Positions 1 to 14,116 of a DNA stretch of 64,000 nucleotides are shown piece after piece; within the stretch, counting starts at the first letter, position 1, and every line of letters begins with the position of its first letter. A program made the position numbers and the translations under genes. Under the pieces are notes generated by a model that ran no database searches, had not been told where the DNA came from, and was given only the letters and a program-made list of their open reading frames with translations. Source of the stretch: Microbacterium indicum DSM 19969 (GTDB lineage: Bacteria > Actinomycetota > Actinomycetes > Actinomycetales > Microbacteriaceae); contig NZ_AULR01000003.1 in assembly GCF_000422385.1 (NCBI RefSeq), positions 124,001-188,000 on the forward strand. Direction: 5' to 3'.

Positions 1-1796
<1,796 letters not shown>

Positions 1797-1836
1797 TCCG
1801 CCGCCCGATATAGAGATTTCCCACACAGGAGAAAAA

Positions 1837-5712
<3,876 letters not shown>

Positions 5713-5754
5713 TCGGGCGGCCGGAGCTGAGCGCTCCGGCCCCTGACCGGCTCA

Positions 5755-5783
5755 GGGCCCCGGGATCTGCGGATCCCGAGGCC
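5755..5783 (+). terminator. Hairpin after rpoC
   Basis: A GC-rich inverted repeat, arms GGGCCCCGGGATC and GATCCCGAGGCCC with one mismatch, lies 42 bases after the rpoC stop and is followed by TTCGTTGTTCG. It fits an intrinsic terminator of the rpoBC operon. A smaller inverted repeat (GGCCGGAGC/GCTCCGGCC) lies just upstream of it. Confidence 0.6.
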
Positions 5784-5872
5784 CTTCGTTGTTCGTCATC
5801 CATTTGCTCCGCGGTTCCCGGCGTCGATATCCTCGCACGTGCATATACCAGCATCGTCACTGGGGGAATGAT

Positions 5873-8470
5873 ATGAGCGACCAGCCCGAGCAGCCGCCCG
5901 CACCGCAGCAGCCCGTCCCGGCGCAGCCGGTCGCGCCGCCCGAGCCGGTCGCCGCGGCGCCCGCCCGGCCGAGCTTCCTGGCCGCGATCACGCCGGGCCA
6001 GTGGCTCTCGTCGCTGTGGCTCGGCGGCCTCGCGCTCGCGGGATCCCTCGCCGTGAGCCTCGTCACGGTCCTCCTCGCCGTCATCGGCATCTCGACGAGC
6101 GGCGACCTGCCGGACGACGTGGCCGGGATGATCGGCGGCATGTGGTTCGCGGCCGTGTTCCAGTTCGTCGGCATGGGCTTCCTCAGCCCCGCGAGCGCGC
6201 GGATCCAGCCGGGTGAGAACCTCGAGGGCGTCCTCGGGTTCTTCTCACCCGAGCTCGCGCAGGTGAGCGGAAGCGTGAGCGTCCTCGTTCCGCTCCTCCT
6301 CATCCCCGCCGGCACGATCGCGGTGGTCCTGATCTTCGGCCGCCGCGTCGTCGGGGCGGACGTCGCCGCGTCGCGCGGCCAGCGCTTCGCCCTCGCCGCG
6401 GCCGCGGGGCTCGGCTTCGCGCTCGTGATGCTCCTCCTGCAGACTCTGGTCCCCATCAGTGCGACGGTCCCGGGCATCGCGCCCGTCGCCCTCCGGGCGA
6501 TCTCGCTGTGGGGCGTCATCCTCATGGCCGTCGTCGGCGCAGGCTCCGCCTACGTCGTGCTGGGCGAGCGCCCGCGCGTCGCCGGGCCCTGGCGCGATGC
6601 GGCCGTGCACGCGGTCCAGCACCTCGGCGCCTACGCCGCGCTCCTCGGCGTCGCGAGCTACGTCGTCGCGATCGTGCGGGCCGCTGACGGCGACGGCCCC
6701 GTCGGCGCGATGCTGCTCCTCGCGCCCGTGCTCCTCCCGTTCGTCGCCGTCGACGCGCTGACGGTCGGGATGTTCGGGCTCCTCATCGGATCCGGATCCC
6801 TCACCTCGTTCGTCGGGAACTCGCAGACCGTCGGCATGTTCTCCGACTTCCTGCCGCTGTGGCTGCGCATCGTGCTCCCGATCGTCACGGTCCTCGTGAT
6901 CGTCGTGGCGGGCCTCCGCTGGCGGGTGCGCGCGGGCGCCGCGCGCACGGGCGCCGTGTCGTGGCTCGTCCTGCCCGTCGCGTACGGCGCCGCCGGGCTC
7001 ATCGTCCTCGCGTTCGGCACGGTGTCGGCGGGCGCGACCGTCGCGAGCTTCGCCGGGTTCTCGGGGGCGTTCGGGCCCGCGCCCTGGGCGTTCCTGCTCT
7101 TCGCCCTCGTCGGCCTCGCGGTCGATGCGATCGCCCGCTTCGCCGCGGCCCCGATCGCAGGGATCCTGCCCGCCGGCGTCGTCTCGGTCCTGACCTGGGG
7201 CGTGCCGCGCCCCGGTTCCGTGCCGGCCGCGGCGCCCGCCGCTGCGCCAGCCCCGGTCCTTCCCGCGGGCTACGCGGCCGCCGCGCTCGGCGACACCGCG
7301 GCTCCCACGGTTCCCCTCGAGCCCGTCGCTCCCACGGCTCCCGCGGCCGACCCGCTCGTCCCCTCGAAGCCGATGAGCCGCCGCGCGAAGCTCGCCTGGG
7401 CGTGGTCCGCGGGCGGCGTGGCGGTCGTGGCGCTCCTCGTGATCGGGGGCTTCGTCGCGCACGGCCAGCTCGCGCAGACGACCTTCGGGCCGCAGGCGAA
7501 GGCCGAGGCCTACCTCGAGGCCCTCGTCGACGGAGACGCCGAGACCGCCACCGAGCTCTGGGACCCGAACGTCACCTCGGGCGAGCGCGTGCTCCTCACC
7601 GACGCCGTGTACGGCGCGGCCGAGGATCGGCCGACCGCGTACGAGATCACCGACGTCCAGTCGTACGAGGGGTCCGCGACGGTCTCGGCGACGCTCACGG
7701 TCGACTCCAAGAGCTACCCCGTGACGCTCGAGATGGCGACGTCCGGCCGGCAGGCGGTTCTCTGGGACGACTGGCGCATCGCGCAGGGCCCGCTGCAGTA
7801 CATCTCGCTCGGCGACGTCTCGGGCGTCACGACGGTCAACGGTGCGACGGTCGACCTCACGGGCGTCTCGCCGACGGCCGAGGAGGTCGCGCAGTCGGGT
7901 CCCGTCACGATCCCCGTGCTCCCCGGCAGCTACACCTTCCAGGCGCCGGAGTCGACGGGCGTGTTCACCTACGGCGACGACCAGACGATCACGGTGCTCC
8001 CGGGAACGACCGACGGCGGGTTCTTCGACGGCATCGGCGGCGACACCGAGATCGCCCACTTCGAGGCGACCTGGACCGACGAGGCGCAGGAGGACGCGAT
8101 CGCGCAGGTCAAGGACCGGATCGCGGGCTGCATGACGAGCGACCGCTTCGAGCCGACCGACTGTCCCAACACGCTCGACATGTACGAGTCGGGCTACGGC
8201 GCCGTCACCGGGATCACGCGCTCGTGGGCCGAGGAGCCCACCTACTCGTTCTCGACGGAGGACGACGCGTCGTGGTTCTCGAGCGACTCGGGCCCCGCCG
8301 TCGTCATCGAGGGCGGCGAGATGACGATCGACTACCAGTGGCGCTACGACGACGAGGACGACTGGGAGGACGAGTCCGACACCGAGTACAGCGTGTACGG
8401 ATACGGCACCCGGGTCCCCGTCGAGGCGAACGACGACGGGACCGTGACGGTCGACTTCTCGGAGTTCTGA
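5873..8470 (+). CDS. Large multi-spanning membrane protein with extracytoplasmic C-terminal domain, unknown function
   Basis: Protein of 865 residues that I cannot assign to a function. The ATG at 5873 is preceded by GGGGGA at 5862-5867. An N-terminal Pro/Gln/Ala-rich cytoplasmic stretch of about 45 residues is followed by roughly eight to ten hydrophobic segments. Next come a Pro/Ala-rich linker (near residues 450-500), one more membrane segment after MSRRAKLAW, and an external domain of about 330 residues. The start of that domain (AEAYLEALVDGDAETATELWDP) looks like the NTF2-like or DUF4878 type found in secreted actinobacterial proteins. Two cysteines about a dozen residues apart (GCMTSDRFEPTDCPN) may form a disulfide. 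The C-terminus is strongly acidic. It stands alone, between the rpoC hairpin and a 40-base palindrome. Confidence 0.85.
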   Translation: MSDQPEQPPAPQQPVPAQPVAPPEPVAAAPARPSFLAAITPGQWLSSLWLGGLALAGSLAVSLVTVLLAVIGISTSGDLPDDVAGMIGGMWFAAVFQFVGMGFLSPASARIQPGENLEGVLGFFSPELAQVSGSVSVLVPLLLIPAGTIAVVLIFGRRVVGADVAASRGQRFALAAAAGLGFALVMLLLQTLVPISATVPGIAPVALRAISLWGVILMAVVGAGSAYVVLGERPRVAGPWRDAAVHAVQHLGAYAALLGVASYVVAIVRAADGDGPVGAMLLLAPVLLPFVAVDALTVGMFGLLIGSGSLTSFVGNSQTVGMFSDFLPLWLRIVLPIVTVLVIVVAGLRWRVRAGAARTGAVSWLVLPVAYGAAGLIVLAFGTVSAGATVASFAGFSGAFGPAPWAFLLFALVGLAVDAIARFAAAPIAGILPAGVVSVLTWGVPRPGSVPAAAPAAAPAPVLPAGYAAAALGDTAAPTVPLEPVAPTAPAADPLVPSKPMSRRAKLAWAWSAGGVAVVALLVIGGFVAHGQLAQTTFGPQAKAEAYLEALVDGDAETATELWDPNVTSGERVLLTDAVYGAAEDRPTAYEITDVQSYEGSATVSATLTVDSKSYPVTLEMATSGRQAVLWDDWRIAQGPLQYISLGDVSGVTTVNGATVDLTGVSPTAEEVAQSGPVTIPVLPGSYTFQAPESTGVFTYGDDQTITVLPGTTDGGFFDGIGGDTEIAHFEATWTDEAQEDAIAQVKDRIAGCMTSDRFEPTDCPNTLDMYESGYGAVTGITRSWAEEPTYSFSTEDDASWFSSDSGPAVVIEGGEMTIDYQWRYDDEDDWEDESDTEYSVYGYGTRVPVEANDDGTVTVDFSEF

Positions 8471-8476
8471 TCGGCC

Positions 8477-8516
8477 GCCTCGGGGCCCCGGATCCGCGGA
8501 TCCGGGGCCCCGAGGC
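8477..8516 (+). terminator. Perfect 40-base palindrome, terminator hairpin
   Basis: A 19-base arm, a 2-base centre (GC) and the exact 19-base complement, beginning 6 bases after the stop of the upstream membrane protein. The centre is GGATCCGCGGATCC. It is a very stable hairpin without a U tract, as is common in actinobacteria. The next small gene begins only 13 bases later. Confidence 0.7.
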
Positions 8517-8529
8517 CTACCCTGGAACG

Positions 8530-8697
8530 ATGGCGAAGGGCGGACGCAGCTGGACGGCGACGATCATCGGCATCGTGATCGCGGTGGCGGTCATCGCCCT
8601 GCTGCTGTGGGCGGCCCTGCCGCTCTTCCCGGCCGTCGGCGACTGGCTCGACGAGATCTTCTTCGGCTTCTTCGACTGGCTGCGCGCGCAGGGCTGA
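8530..8697 (+). CDS. Small membrane protein (55 residues)
   Basis: A 55-residue reading frame beginning MAKGGRSW. A single strong hydrophobic segment covers residues 10-33, followed by a short amphipathic tail rich in Trp, Phe and acidic residues (DWLDEIFFGFFDWL). CTACCCT sits just before the ATG, with the TACCCT box 4-5 bases upstream, consistent with a leaderless transcript starting after the palindrome. Function unknown. The TM-plus-amphipathic-tail layout is common among small regulatory membrane proteins, but that is only an analogy. Confidence 0.6.
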   Translation: MAKGGRSWTATIIGIVIAVAVIALLLWAALPLFPAVGDWLDEIFFGFFDWLRAQG

Positions 8698-8716
8698 GGC
8701 CCCGAGCGCGGCCGGC

Positions 8717-9412
8717 TCAGAGGCGCGCGATCTCCTGGCGCGGGCGCAGCGCGACGTCGGTGATCTGGGCGTCGGCCGGCAGGTCGACGAGTCCGCGCAC
8801 GGCTCCGGCGACGGTCTCGGGGCGGATGTAGCGCTCGGGCGTGTACGAGCCCTCGGGCGTCGAGGCGCGCAGCATCGCGGTGTCGGTCTGGCCGGGCGCG
8901 AGCGTGACGACGCGGATCCGGTTGCGCTCCTCGTCGATCCGCAGCACGTCGGCGACGGCCCGCAGGGCGTGCTTCGTCGCGGTGTACACGGCGCTGCCCG
9001 GCACGGACTTCGTGCCGGCGCCCGAGCCGATGAAGACGACCGTGGCCTCGGCGGCTCGCAGCGCGGGGAGCAGGGCGCGGGTCAGGAGTGCGGGGCCGAT
9101 GACGTTGGTCGCGAGCGCGCGGGCCCAGAGCGCGGCGTCTGCGTCTTCGACCGACACGTGGCCGCTGATCGCGGCCGCGTGCACGAGGACGTCGACGCGG
9201 GGGAGCGACGCGCCGAAGGCGGCGAGGGCGTCGGCGTCGGCCAGCTCGACGGCGTGGGGCTCGATGCCGAGCTCGGCGAGCGCCGCGAGGGCGTCCGCGT
9301 CGCGGCCCAGCGCGTGGACGGTGTGGGTGCGCGCCAGGTCTCGGGCGATCGCGCCGCCCATCCCTCCTGTGGCTCCCGTGACGACGGCGACGGGGCGGGT
9401 GGTCTCGGTCAT
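8717..9412 (-). CDS. Short-chain dehydrogenase/reductase (SDR)
   Basis: A 231-residue classical SDR oxidoreductase using NAD(P)H; substrate unknown. The Rossmann nucleotide-binding motif TGATGGMG is at residues 12-19, followed by HAAA at 78-81, Asn103 (NVIG), Ser130 (VVFIGS) and the catalytic Tyr143-x-x-x-Lys147 (YTATK). The length is at the short end of the family. Its ATG overlaps the stop of the upstream FAD/NAD(P)-binding gene by four bases (ATGA), so the two are translationally coupled and may act on related substrates. Confidence 0.92.
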   Translation of the reverse strand: MTETTRPVAVVTGATGGMGGAIARDLARTHTVHALGRDADALAALAELGIEPHAVELADADALAAFGASLPRVDVLVHAAAISGHVSVEDADAALWARALATNVIGPALLTRALLPALRAAEATVVFIGSGAGTKSVPGSAVYTATKHALRAVADVLRIDEERNRIRVVTLAPGQTDTAMLRASTPEGSYTPERYIRPETVAGAVRGLVDLPADAQITDVALRPRQEIARL

Positions 9413-11388
9413 GCGGTGGCCTCCAGGGCGGTGCGGAGAAGGGATGCCGCGACGCGGTCGGTCTCGCGCAGCATCGTGGGGTCGGATCCGGGCATGGGGC
9501 TGATGACGGCGTCGTGCATCGCGGCGTCGATCGGGATCCCCGAGATGTGCAGCGCGGGATCGGGCGTCCCGTCGGCGCGGATCGCGCGACCCGTCGCGGG
9601 GTCGACGTCGAACGCCTCGGTCGTCTGGGGAGCGCCGGACGCGGCGGGGGCGCGGAAGGGGCGGATCCTCCCGGCGGCCTCGAGGGAGGCGACGAGCGGG
9701 TCGGCGCTCGCGCGTACGTCATGGGAGTGCATCCACGCATCGACGAGGGCGCGCGCCGTGATGCCGGAGCGCGCCACGGCGGGCGCCTCGGCGCGGAACC
9801 CGTCGTCGCCGACTGCGACGATCGCGGCGGGGCCGAGGAAGCGCACGAGACCCGCGGCGTGGAGCGCGAGCAGCTGGCGGTTGCGGAACGCGGGCGGGCC
9901 CGATCCGACCATGCCGCCCACCGACATGAGCTCGCGGAACGCCGAGCGGCGCGACTCGGCGTTCAGGCCGCCGAAGGAGCCGACGCGCGACACGAAGGCG
10001 CGCGATGCGGAGATCGACCAGAGCGCGGCCTTCACGAGGCTGCGGGATCCCCGCTCGGCCTCGGCGAGGTCGGCGGCGACGAAGGCCGCGACCCACGCGT
10101 CGAACGCGGCGGGGGAGTCCCACCGCTCGTCGGCGCCGGGGTATGCCTCGGCGATGAGGTCGATCGGCTCGGCGCCCGTGAGGTGCGGGCGGATCGCGTC
10201 GGCGAGGCGGCGCGCGATCTCGCGGGTGCGGTCGCGGAGGGCGCCGCGCACCTCCACATCGCACGCGTCGATCGCCGACTGGGCGGCGTCGAGGTCGATG
10301 GAGCCGGGCGAGACCCGCGCGAGCGCGTCGCACCAGTCGGCGTACGCGTCCTGGAGGATGAGCGGCCACATGCGGGCGTCGACGTCGATGGGGCGCGGCT
10401 CGGCCGCCCAGTCGACGGCACGCAGGTGCCGCAACGGGGCCTTGGGCGGGAGGGATCCGTAGAGCGCCTTGGCGCGGAACGGCACGCCGCGGTGCGAGGT
10501 CACGTGGAGGATCGGCTCGCGCCCGGACGGCTCGTAGCGGAGCCCGCCCGGCGCGGCCGCGTCGGCGACGAAGCGCCCGCCTCGGCCCGCCGTCACGAGC
10601 GCCATCGCGTCGAAGAAGCCCATGCCGAGGCCGCGCACGATCGCGTGCCCGCCCGCGGGGATCCGGTCGAGGTCCTGGTCGACGGGGCTGTCGGGCCGCA
10701 CCCACACGAGATCGGGGTCGGCCGCGACCGCGCGCGTGAGGTCCTCCTCCTCGGGCGTCTCGGTGCGCGGCAGCCAGCCGGTCGCGGCGACGACGGCGTC
10801 GGCCGAGACGACGGACCCGTCCGAGAGGGCGAGGCGCTCGCGGCCGCCCTCGCGGTCGATCCGCGTCACCCGAGCCGTGTGCATCGCGAGCGAGACCCCC
10901 GCGGGGAGCGCGGCGGCGGCCCGGTCGAAGCACCACGAGATGTACTCGCCGTACAGGGCGCGGCTCGGGTGCGACTCGGGCCGCTGTCCCTCGAGCTCGT
11001 CGCGGTACTCGTCGACGAACCCGGGGCGGACGGGCGTGCGCTCGAACACGGCGCGGTGCGCCGCAGGGACCCCCGCCGCGGCGGGGCCGCCGAGCGCCAG
11101 CATGCACCACTCGTGCAGCGTCGGGCCCGCGACGACGGGGCCCGTCATCGTGACGGACGCGTCGGGGAAGAGCGTCACGGCGTCGGCGAGCGTGTTCATG
11201 TACAGCTGTCGGCTCTGGTCGGTGCGCCAGATCCGCCCCGCGCCCACCTGGGTGTCGTCGACGATGCGGACGTCGAGCACCGCGTCCGAGCCCGCGAGGC
11301 GCGCCCCGATGCGCTCGAGGATCGACACCCCGCGGGGCCCGCCGCCGATGATCGCGATCGTCGGGCGGGGGTCCTGCGGAGCACTCAT
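9409..11388 (-). CDS. FAD/NAD(P)-binding protein
   Basis: A 659-residue flavoprotein of the FAD-NAD(P)-binding type (Pfam NAD_binding_9-like). The dinucleotide-binding motif GGGPRG is at residues 15-20, directly after the hydrophobic strand IAII. Conserved-looking blocks follow, including VAATGWLP and a second glycine-rich stretch, IVRGLGMGFFDA. The start at 11388 (MSAPQDP) is preferred because GGGAGG lies 9 bases upstream; an ATG at 11397 abuts that site. The gene is divergent from a peptide-type ABC importer. Similar genes accompany importers of this kind with CMD-domain proteins, so a role in metabolising the imported substrate is inferred. Confidence 0.88.
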   Translation of the reverse strand: MSAPQDPRPTIAIIGGGPRGVSILERIGARLAGSDAVLDVRIVDDTQVGAGRIWRTDQSRQLYMNTLADAVTLFPDASVTMTGPVVAGPTLHEWCMLALGGPAAAGVPAAHRAVFERTPVRPGFVDEYRDELEGQRPESHPSRALYGEYISWCFDRAAAALPAGVSLAMHTARVTRIDREGGRERLALSDGSVVSADAVVAATGWLPRTETPEEEDLTRAVAADPDLVWVRPDSPVDQDLDRIPAGGHAIVRGLGMGFFDAMALVTAGRGGRFVADAAAPGGLRYEPSGREPILHVTSHRGVPFRAKALYGSLPPKAPLRHLRAVDWAAEPRPIDVDARMWPLILQDAYADWCDALARVSPGSIDLDAAQSAIDACDVEVRGALRDRTREIARRLADAIRPHLTGAEPIDLIAEAYPGADERWDSPAAFDAWVAAFVAADLAEAERGSRSLVKAALWSISASRAFVSRVGSFGGLNAESRRSAFRELMSVGGMVGSGPPAFRNRQLLALHAAGLVRFLGPAAIVAVGDDGFRAEAPAVARSGITARALVDAWMHSHDVRASADPLVASLEAAGRIRPFRAPAASGAPQTTEAFDVDPATGRAIRADGTPDPALHISGIPIDAAMHDAVISPMPGSDPTMLRETDRVAASLLRTALEATA

Positions 11389-11397
11389 GGATTCCAT

Positions 11398-11422
11398 CCT
11401 CCCGCCGCGGGGCGGCGGGAGG
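11398..11422 (-). promoter_or_regulatory. Hairpin covering the ribosome-binding site of the FAD/NAD(P)-binding gene
   Basis: A perfect 10-base-pair inverted repeat (CCTCCCGCCG / CGGCGGGAGG, 5-base loop) lies immediately upstream of the 11388 start. Read on the minus strand, the 3' arm contains the GGGAGG ribosome-binding site. The RNA hairpin would therefore hide the site, which could limit or regulate translation of this gene and the coupled SDR. The structure is direct; the regulatory role is inferred. Confidence 0.5.
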
Positions 11423-11523
11423 CCTCCGGGGCGCCCTCGATGACGAACTGTGACCGCAGACGCGGCCCAGTGCGCTCCCGGCGTGCTGAAATCGAACTCT
11501 TCCCATTTCCCAAGGAGATCCCC

Positions 11524-13170
11524 ATGCCACGTCTGTCCCGCGCCCTCGCCGCAGCCGCATCCGTCGTCGCGATCGGGGCGCTCGTCGCCGGCTGCTCGGG
11601 CGGATCGTCCGGGGCGGGTGCGACGGGCGAGCCGCACGAGGGCGGCACGCTGACGTACCTCGAGCCGCAGACCTGGCAGACGCTGTACCCGCCCGCCGGC
11701 GGCTTCTACCCCAACGGCGGCGTCATCAACAACATCACCGACCGCCTGCTCTACCAGGACCCCGAGACGCTCGAGCTCGAGCCCTGGATCGCGAGCGACT
11801 GGGAGGTGAACGACGACGCGACCGAGTACACGTTCACGATCCGCGACGGCGTGACCTACTCCGACGGGACGCCGCTCGACGCCGAGAACGTCGCGGCGAA
11901 CTTCGATCTCTTCGGCCTCGGCGACCCCGACCGCGCGCTGTCGGTGTCCGAGGCGATCAACAACTACGAGTCGAGCGAGGTCACGGGCGACGACACCGTC
12001 GTCTTCCACTTCTCGGCTCCCTCGCCCGGCTTCGCCCAGGCGACCTCGACGATCAACTCGGGCCTCGTGTCGAACTCGACGCTCGAGCGCACGGGCGACG
12101 AGTTCGGCCCCGGCAACGCGGCCGAGATCATCGGATCCGGCCCCTTCGTCGTCTCCGACGAGCAGATCGGCACGCAGCTGTCGCTCGAGGCGCGCGACGA
12201 CTACGACTGGGCCCCGCCGTCGCTCGACCACCAGGGCCGCGCCTATCTCGACGGCATCGACTACATCGTCGCGGGCGAGGACAGCGTGCGCGTCGGAACC
12301 GTCACGTCGGGCCAGGCGGACATCGCCCGCCAGATCGAGGCTCCCGACGAGGCGCAGTTCGACGCCGACGGCCTCGAGATCGTCGCCGCCGCCACGAACG
12401 GCGTGAACAACGGCCTGAACTTCCGCTTCCGCAACCCGCTCCTCAGCGACATCCGGGTGCGCCAGGCGATCATCGCGGGCATCGACCGCCAGGCGATCAT
12501 CGACACCCTCTTCAGCGACAGCTACACGCTCGCGACGGGCGCCCTCGCGTCGACGGCTCTCGGTTACGTCGACACCTCGGACTCCTACGTCTACGATGAG
12601 GACCAGGCGAACGCGCTGCTCGACGAGGCCGGCTGGGAGCTGAACGGCGACGGCCTGCGCGAGAAGGACGGCCAGACCCTGACGCTCACGTTCAACGAGG
12701 CGCTGCCGCAGCCGCGCTCGCGCGAGGTCGTGACCCTGATCCAGGAGCAGCTCGCGAAGATCGGGATCGGCGTCGAGCTGTTCCCCGGCGACCAGGCCGC
12801 CCAGGACGAGGCACGCCTCTCGAGCGACACGATCCAGGTGTACCACTCCATGGTCGGCCGCGCCGACTACGACGTCCTCAAGTCGCAGTACTCGGGCGAC
12901 AACCGCAACTCGCTTCTGAACTACGACACGTCCGACGAGTCGTACGGCGACCAGGAGCTGCAGGATCTGCTCGACGAGGTCGCCTCGGAGCCCACCGAGG
13001 AGGGCCGCGCCCAGGCGTCGGCCGACGCGCAGCAGCGCATGGCGGACGAGGCGTACATCCTGCCGCTCTTCGAGGAGCCCCAGGTGTTCGGACTGCAGAG
13101 CGACGTGAAGGACTTCTCGACCGAGTCGGTCGGCCGCCCGTCGTTCTACGCCACGTGGCTCGACCGGTGA
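11524..13170 (+). CDS. ABC transporter substrate-binding lipoprotein, peptide/nickel family (SBP family 5)
   Basis: A 548-residue extracellular solute-binding protein. It has a lipoprotein signal: Arg-containing n-region, hydrophobic core, and lipobox LVAGC with Cys about residue 25. The mature part shows family-5 features such as the early GGTLTYLEPQTW strand, TFTIRDGVTYSDGTPLDAENVAANFD, and DIRVRQAIIAGIDRQAI. AAGGAGA lies just upstream of the ATG. It heads an operon with two permeases and a double ATPase. From the gene order with the two CMD proteins I suspect the KPN_01854-type binding-protein family, whose substrate I do not know. Confidence 0.93.
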   Translation: MPRLSRALAAAASVVAIGALVAGCSGGSSGAGATGEPHEGGTLTYLEPQTWQTLYPPAGGFYPNGGVINNITDRLLYQDPETLELEPWIASDWEVNDDATEYTFTIRDGVTYSDGTPLDAENVAANFDLFGLGDPDRALSVSEAINNYESSEVTGDDTVVFHFSAPSPGFAQATSTINSGLVSNSTLERTGDEFGPGNAAEIIGSGPFVVSDEQIGTQLSLEARDDYDWAPPSLDHQGRAYLDGIDYIVAGEDSVRVGTVTSGQADIARQIEAPDEAQFDADGLEIVAAATNGVNNGLNFRFRNPLLSDIRVRQAIIAGIDRQAIIDTLFSDSYTLATGALASTALGYVDTSDSYVYDEDQANALLDEAGWELNGDGLREKDGQTLTLTFNEALPQPRSREVVTLIQEQLAKIGIGVELFPGDQAAQDEARLSSDTIQVYHSMVGRADYDVLKSQYSGDNRNSLLNYDTSDESYGDQELQDLLDEVASEPTEEGRAQASADAQQRMADEAYILPLFEEPQVFGLQSDVKDFSTESVGRPSFYATWLDR

Positions 13171-13180
13171 CGCCCGCCCC

Positions 13181-14116
13181 GTGACGTACATCCTGCGGCG
13201 CCTCGGGCAGGCGGTGGTCGTCCTCGTCCTCGCCTTCACGGCCGCGTTCCTCCTGCTGAGCGTGCTGCCGGGCGACGCCGTCATGGCGCGCTACGGCAGC
13301 CCCGACCTCGGTCTCTCGCCCGAGCAGCTGGCGGCGATCCGCGAGTCGTTCGGCATCGACCGGCCGCTCGCGGTCCGCTACCTCGACCAGGCGGCGGGCT
13401 TCCTCCGCGGCGACTTCGGGTACTCGGTCCAGAGCGGCGCCGCGGTGAGCGACCTCATCGCCACGGCCCTGCCGTCGACGCTCGCGCTCGCGTCGCTGGG
13501 CCTCCTGCTCGCGGTCGTCCTCGCGGTGACGATCGCCTTCACGGCGACGTACGGTGGGTGGTCGTGGCTGCGCCGCGCGTTCCGGAACATCCCGCCGCTG
13601 TTCGTCTCGCTGCCCGTGTTCTGGATCGGCATCGTCCTGATCCAGGTCTTCTCCTTCCAGCTGGGCCTCGTCCCCGTGATCGGGGCGAGCCCGGCCGAGG
13701 CGCTGATCCTGCCCGTCATCACGATCGCGATCCCGATCGCGGCGCCGCTCGCGCAGGTCCTCACCCGCACGATCGACGAGGTGCGCGAGCAGCCGTTCGT
13801 CGCGGTCGTGCGGTCGCGCGGCGCGAGCACGTCGTGGATCCTCTGGCGGAACGTCGCGCGCAACGCGCTGCTCCCCGCCCTCACGATGGCGGGCGTGCTG
13901 TTCGGCGAGCTCGTCGGGGGCGCCGTCGTGACCGAGACGGTGTTCGGGCGCGCGGGCGTCGGCCAGCTGACGGCGCAGGCCGTCGCCGCGCGCGACACCC
14001 CCGTCCTCCTCGCGGTCGTCGTGATCTCGGCGGTCGTCTTCGTCGCGATCAACCTCGTCGTCGACCTCCTCTACCCGGTCCTCGACGCCCGTCTGCGGAA
14101 GGGGGCGACCCGATGA
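13181..14116 (+). CDS. ABC transporter permease, DppB type
   Basis: A 311-residue inner-membrane permease of the peptide/nickel importer family. The GTG start at 13181 gives the typical N-terminus MTYILRRLGQAVVVLVLAF. Six hydrophobic segments are visible. The cytoplasmic EAA-like loop, which contacts the ATPase, reads VVRSRGASTSWILWRNVARNALLP. It lies 10 bases after the binding-protein gene and overlaps the next permease by four bases (ATGA). Confidence 0.95.
   Translation: MTYILRRLGQAVVVLVLAFTAAFLLLSVLPGDAVMARYGSPDLGLSPEQLAAIRESFGIDRPLAVRYLDQAAGFLRGDFGYSVQSGAAVSDLIATALPSTLALASLGLLLAVVLAVTIAFTATYGGWSWLRRAFRNIPPLFVSLPVFWIGIVLIQVFSFQLGLVPVIGASPAEALILPVITIAIPIAAPLAQVLTRTIDEVREQPFVAVVRSRGASTSWILWRNVARNALLPALTMAGVLFGELVGGAVVTETVFGRAGVGQLTAQAVAARDTPVLLAVVVISAVVFVAINLVVDLLYPVLDARLRKGATR

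Noticed and set aside
9514-11520. Long plus-strand extension upstream of the binding-protein gene
   Set aside because: It runs antisense to the FAD/NAD(P)-binding gene and is Arg/Gly-rich. The lipoprotein signal and ribosome-binding site place the true start at 11524.
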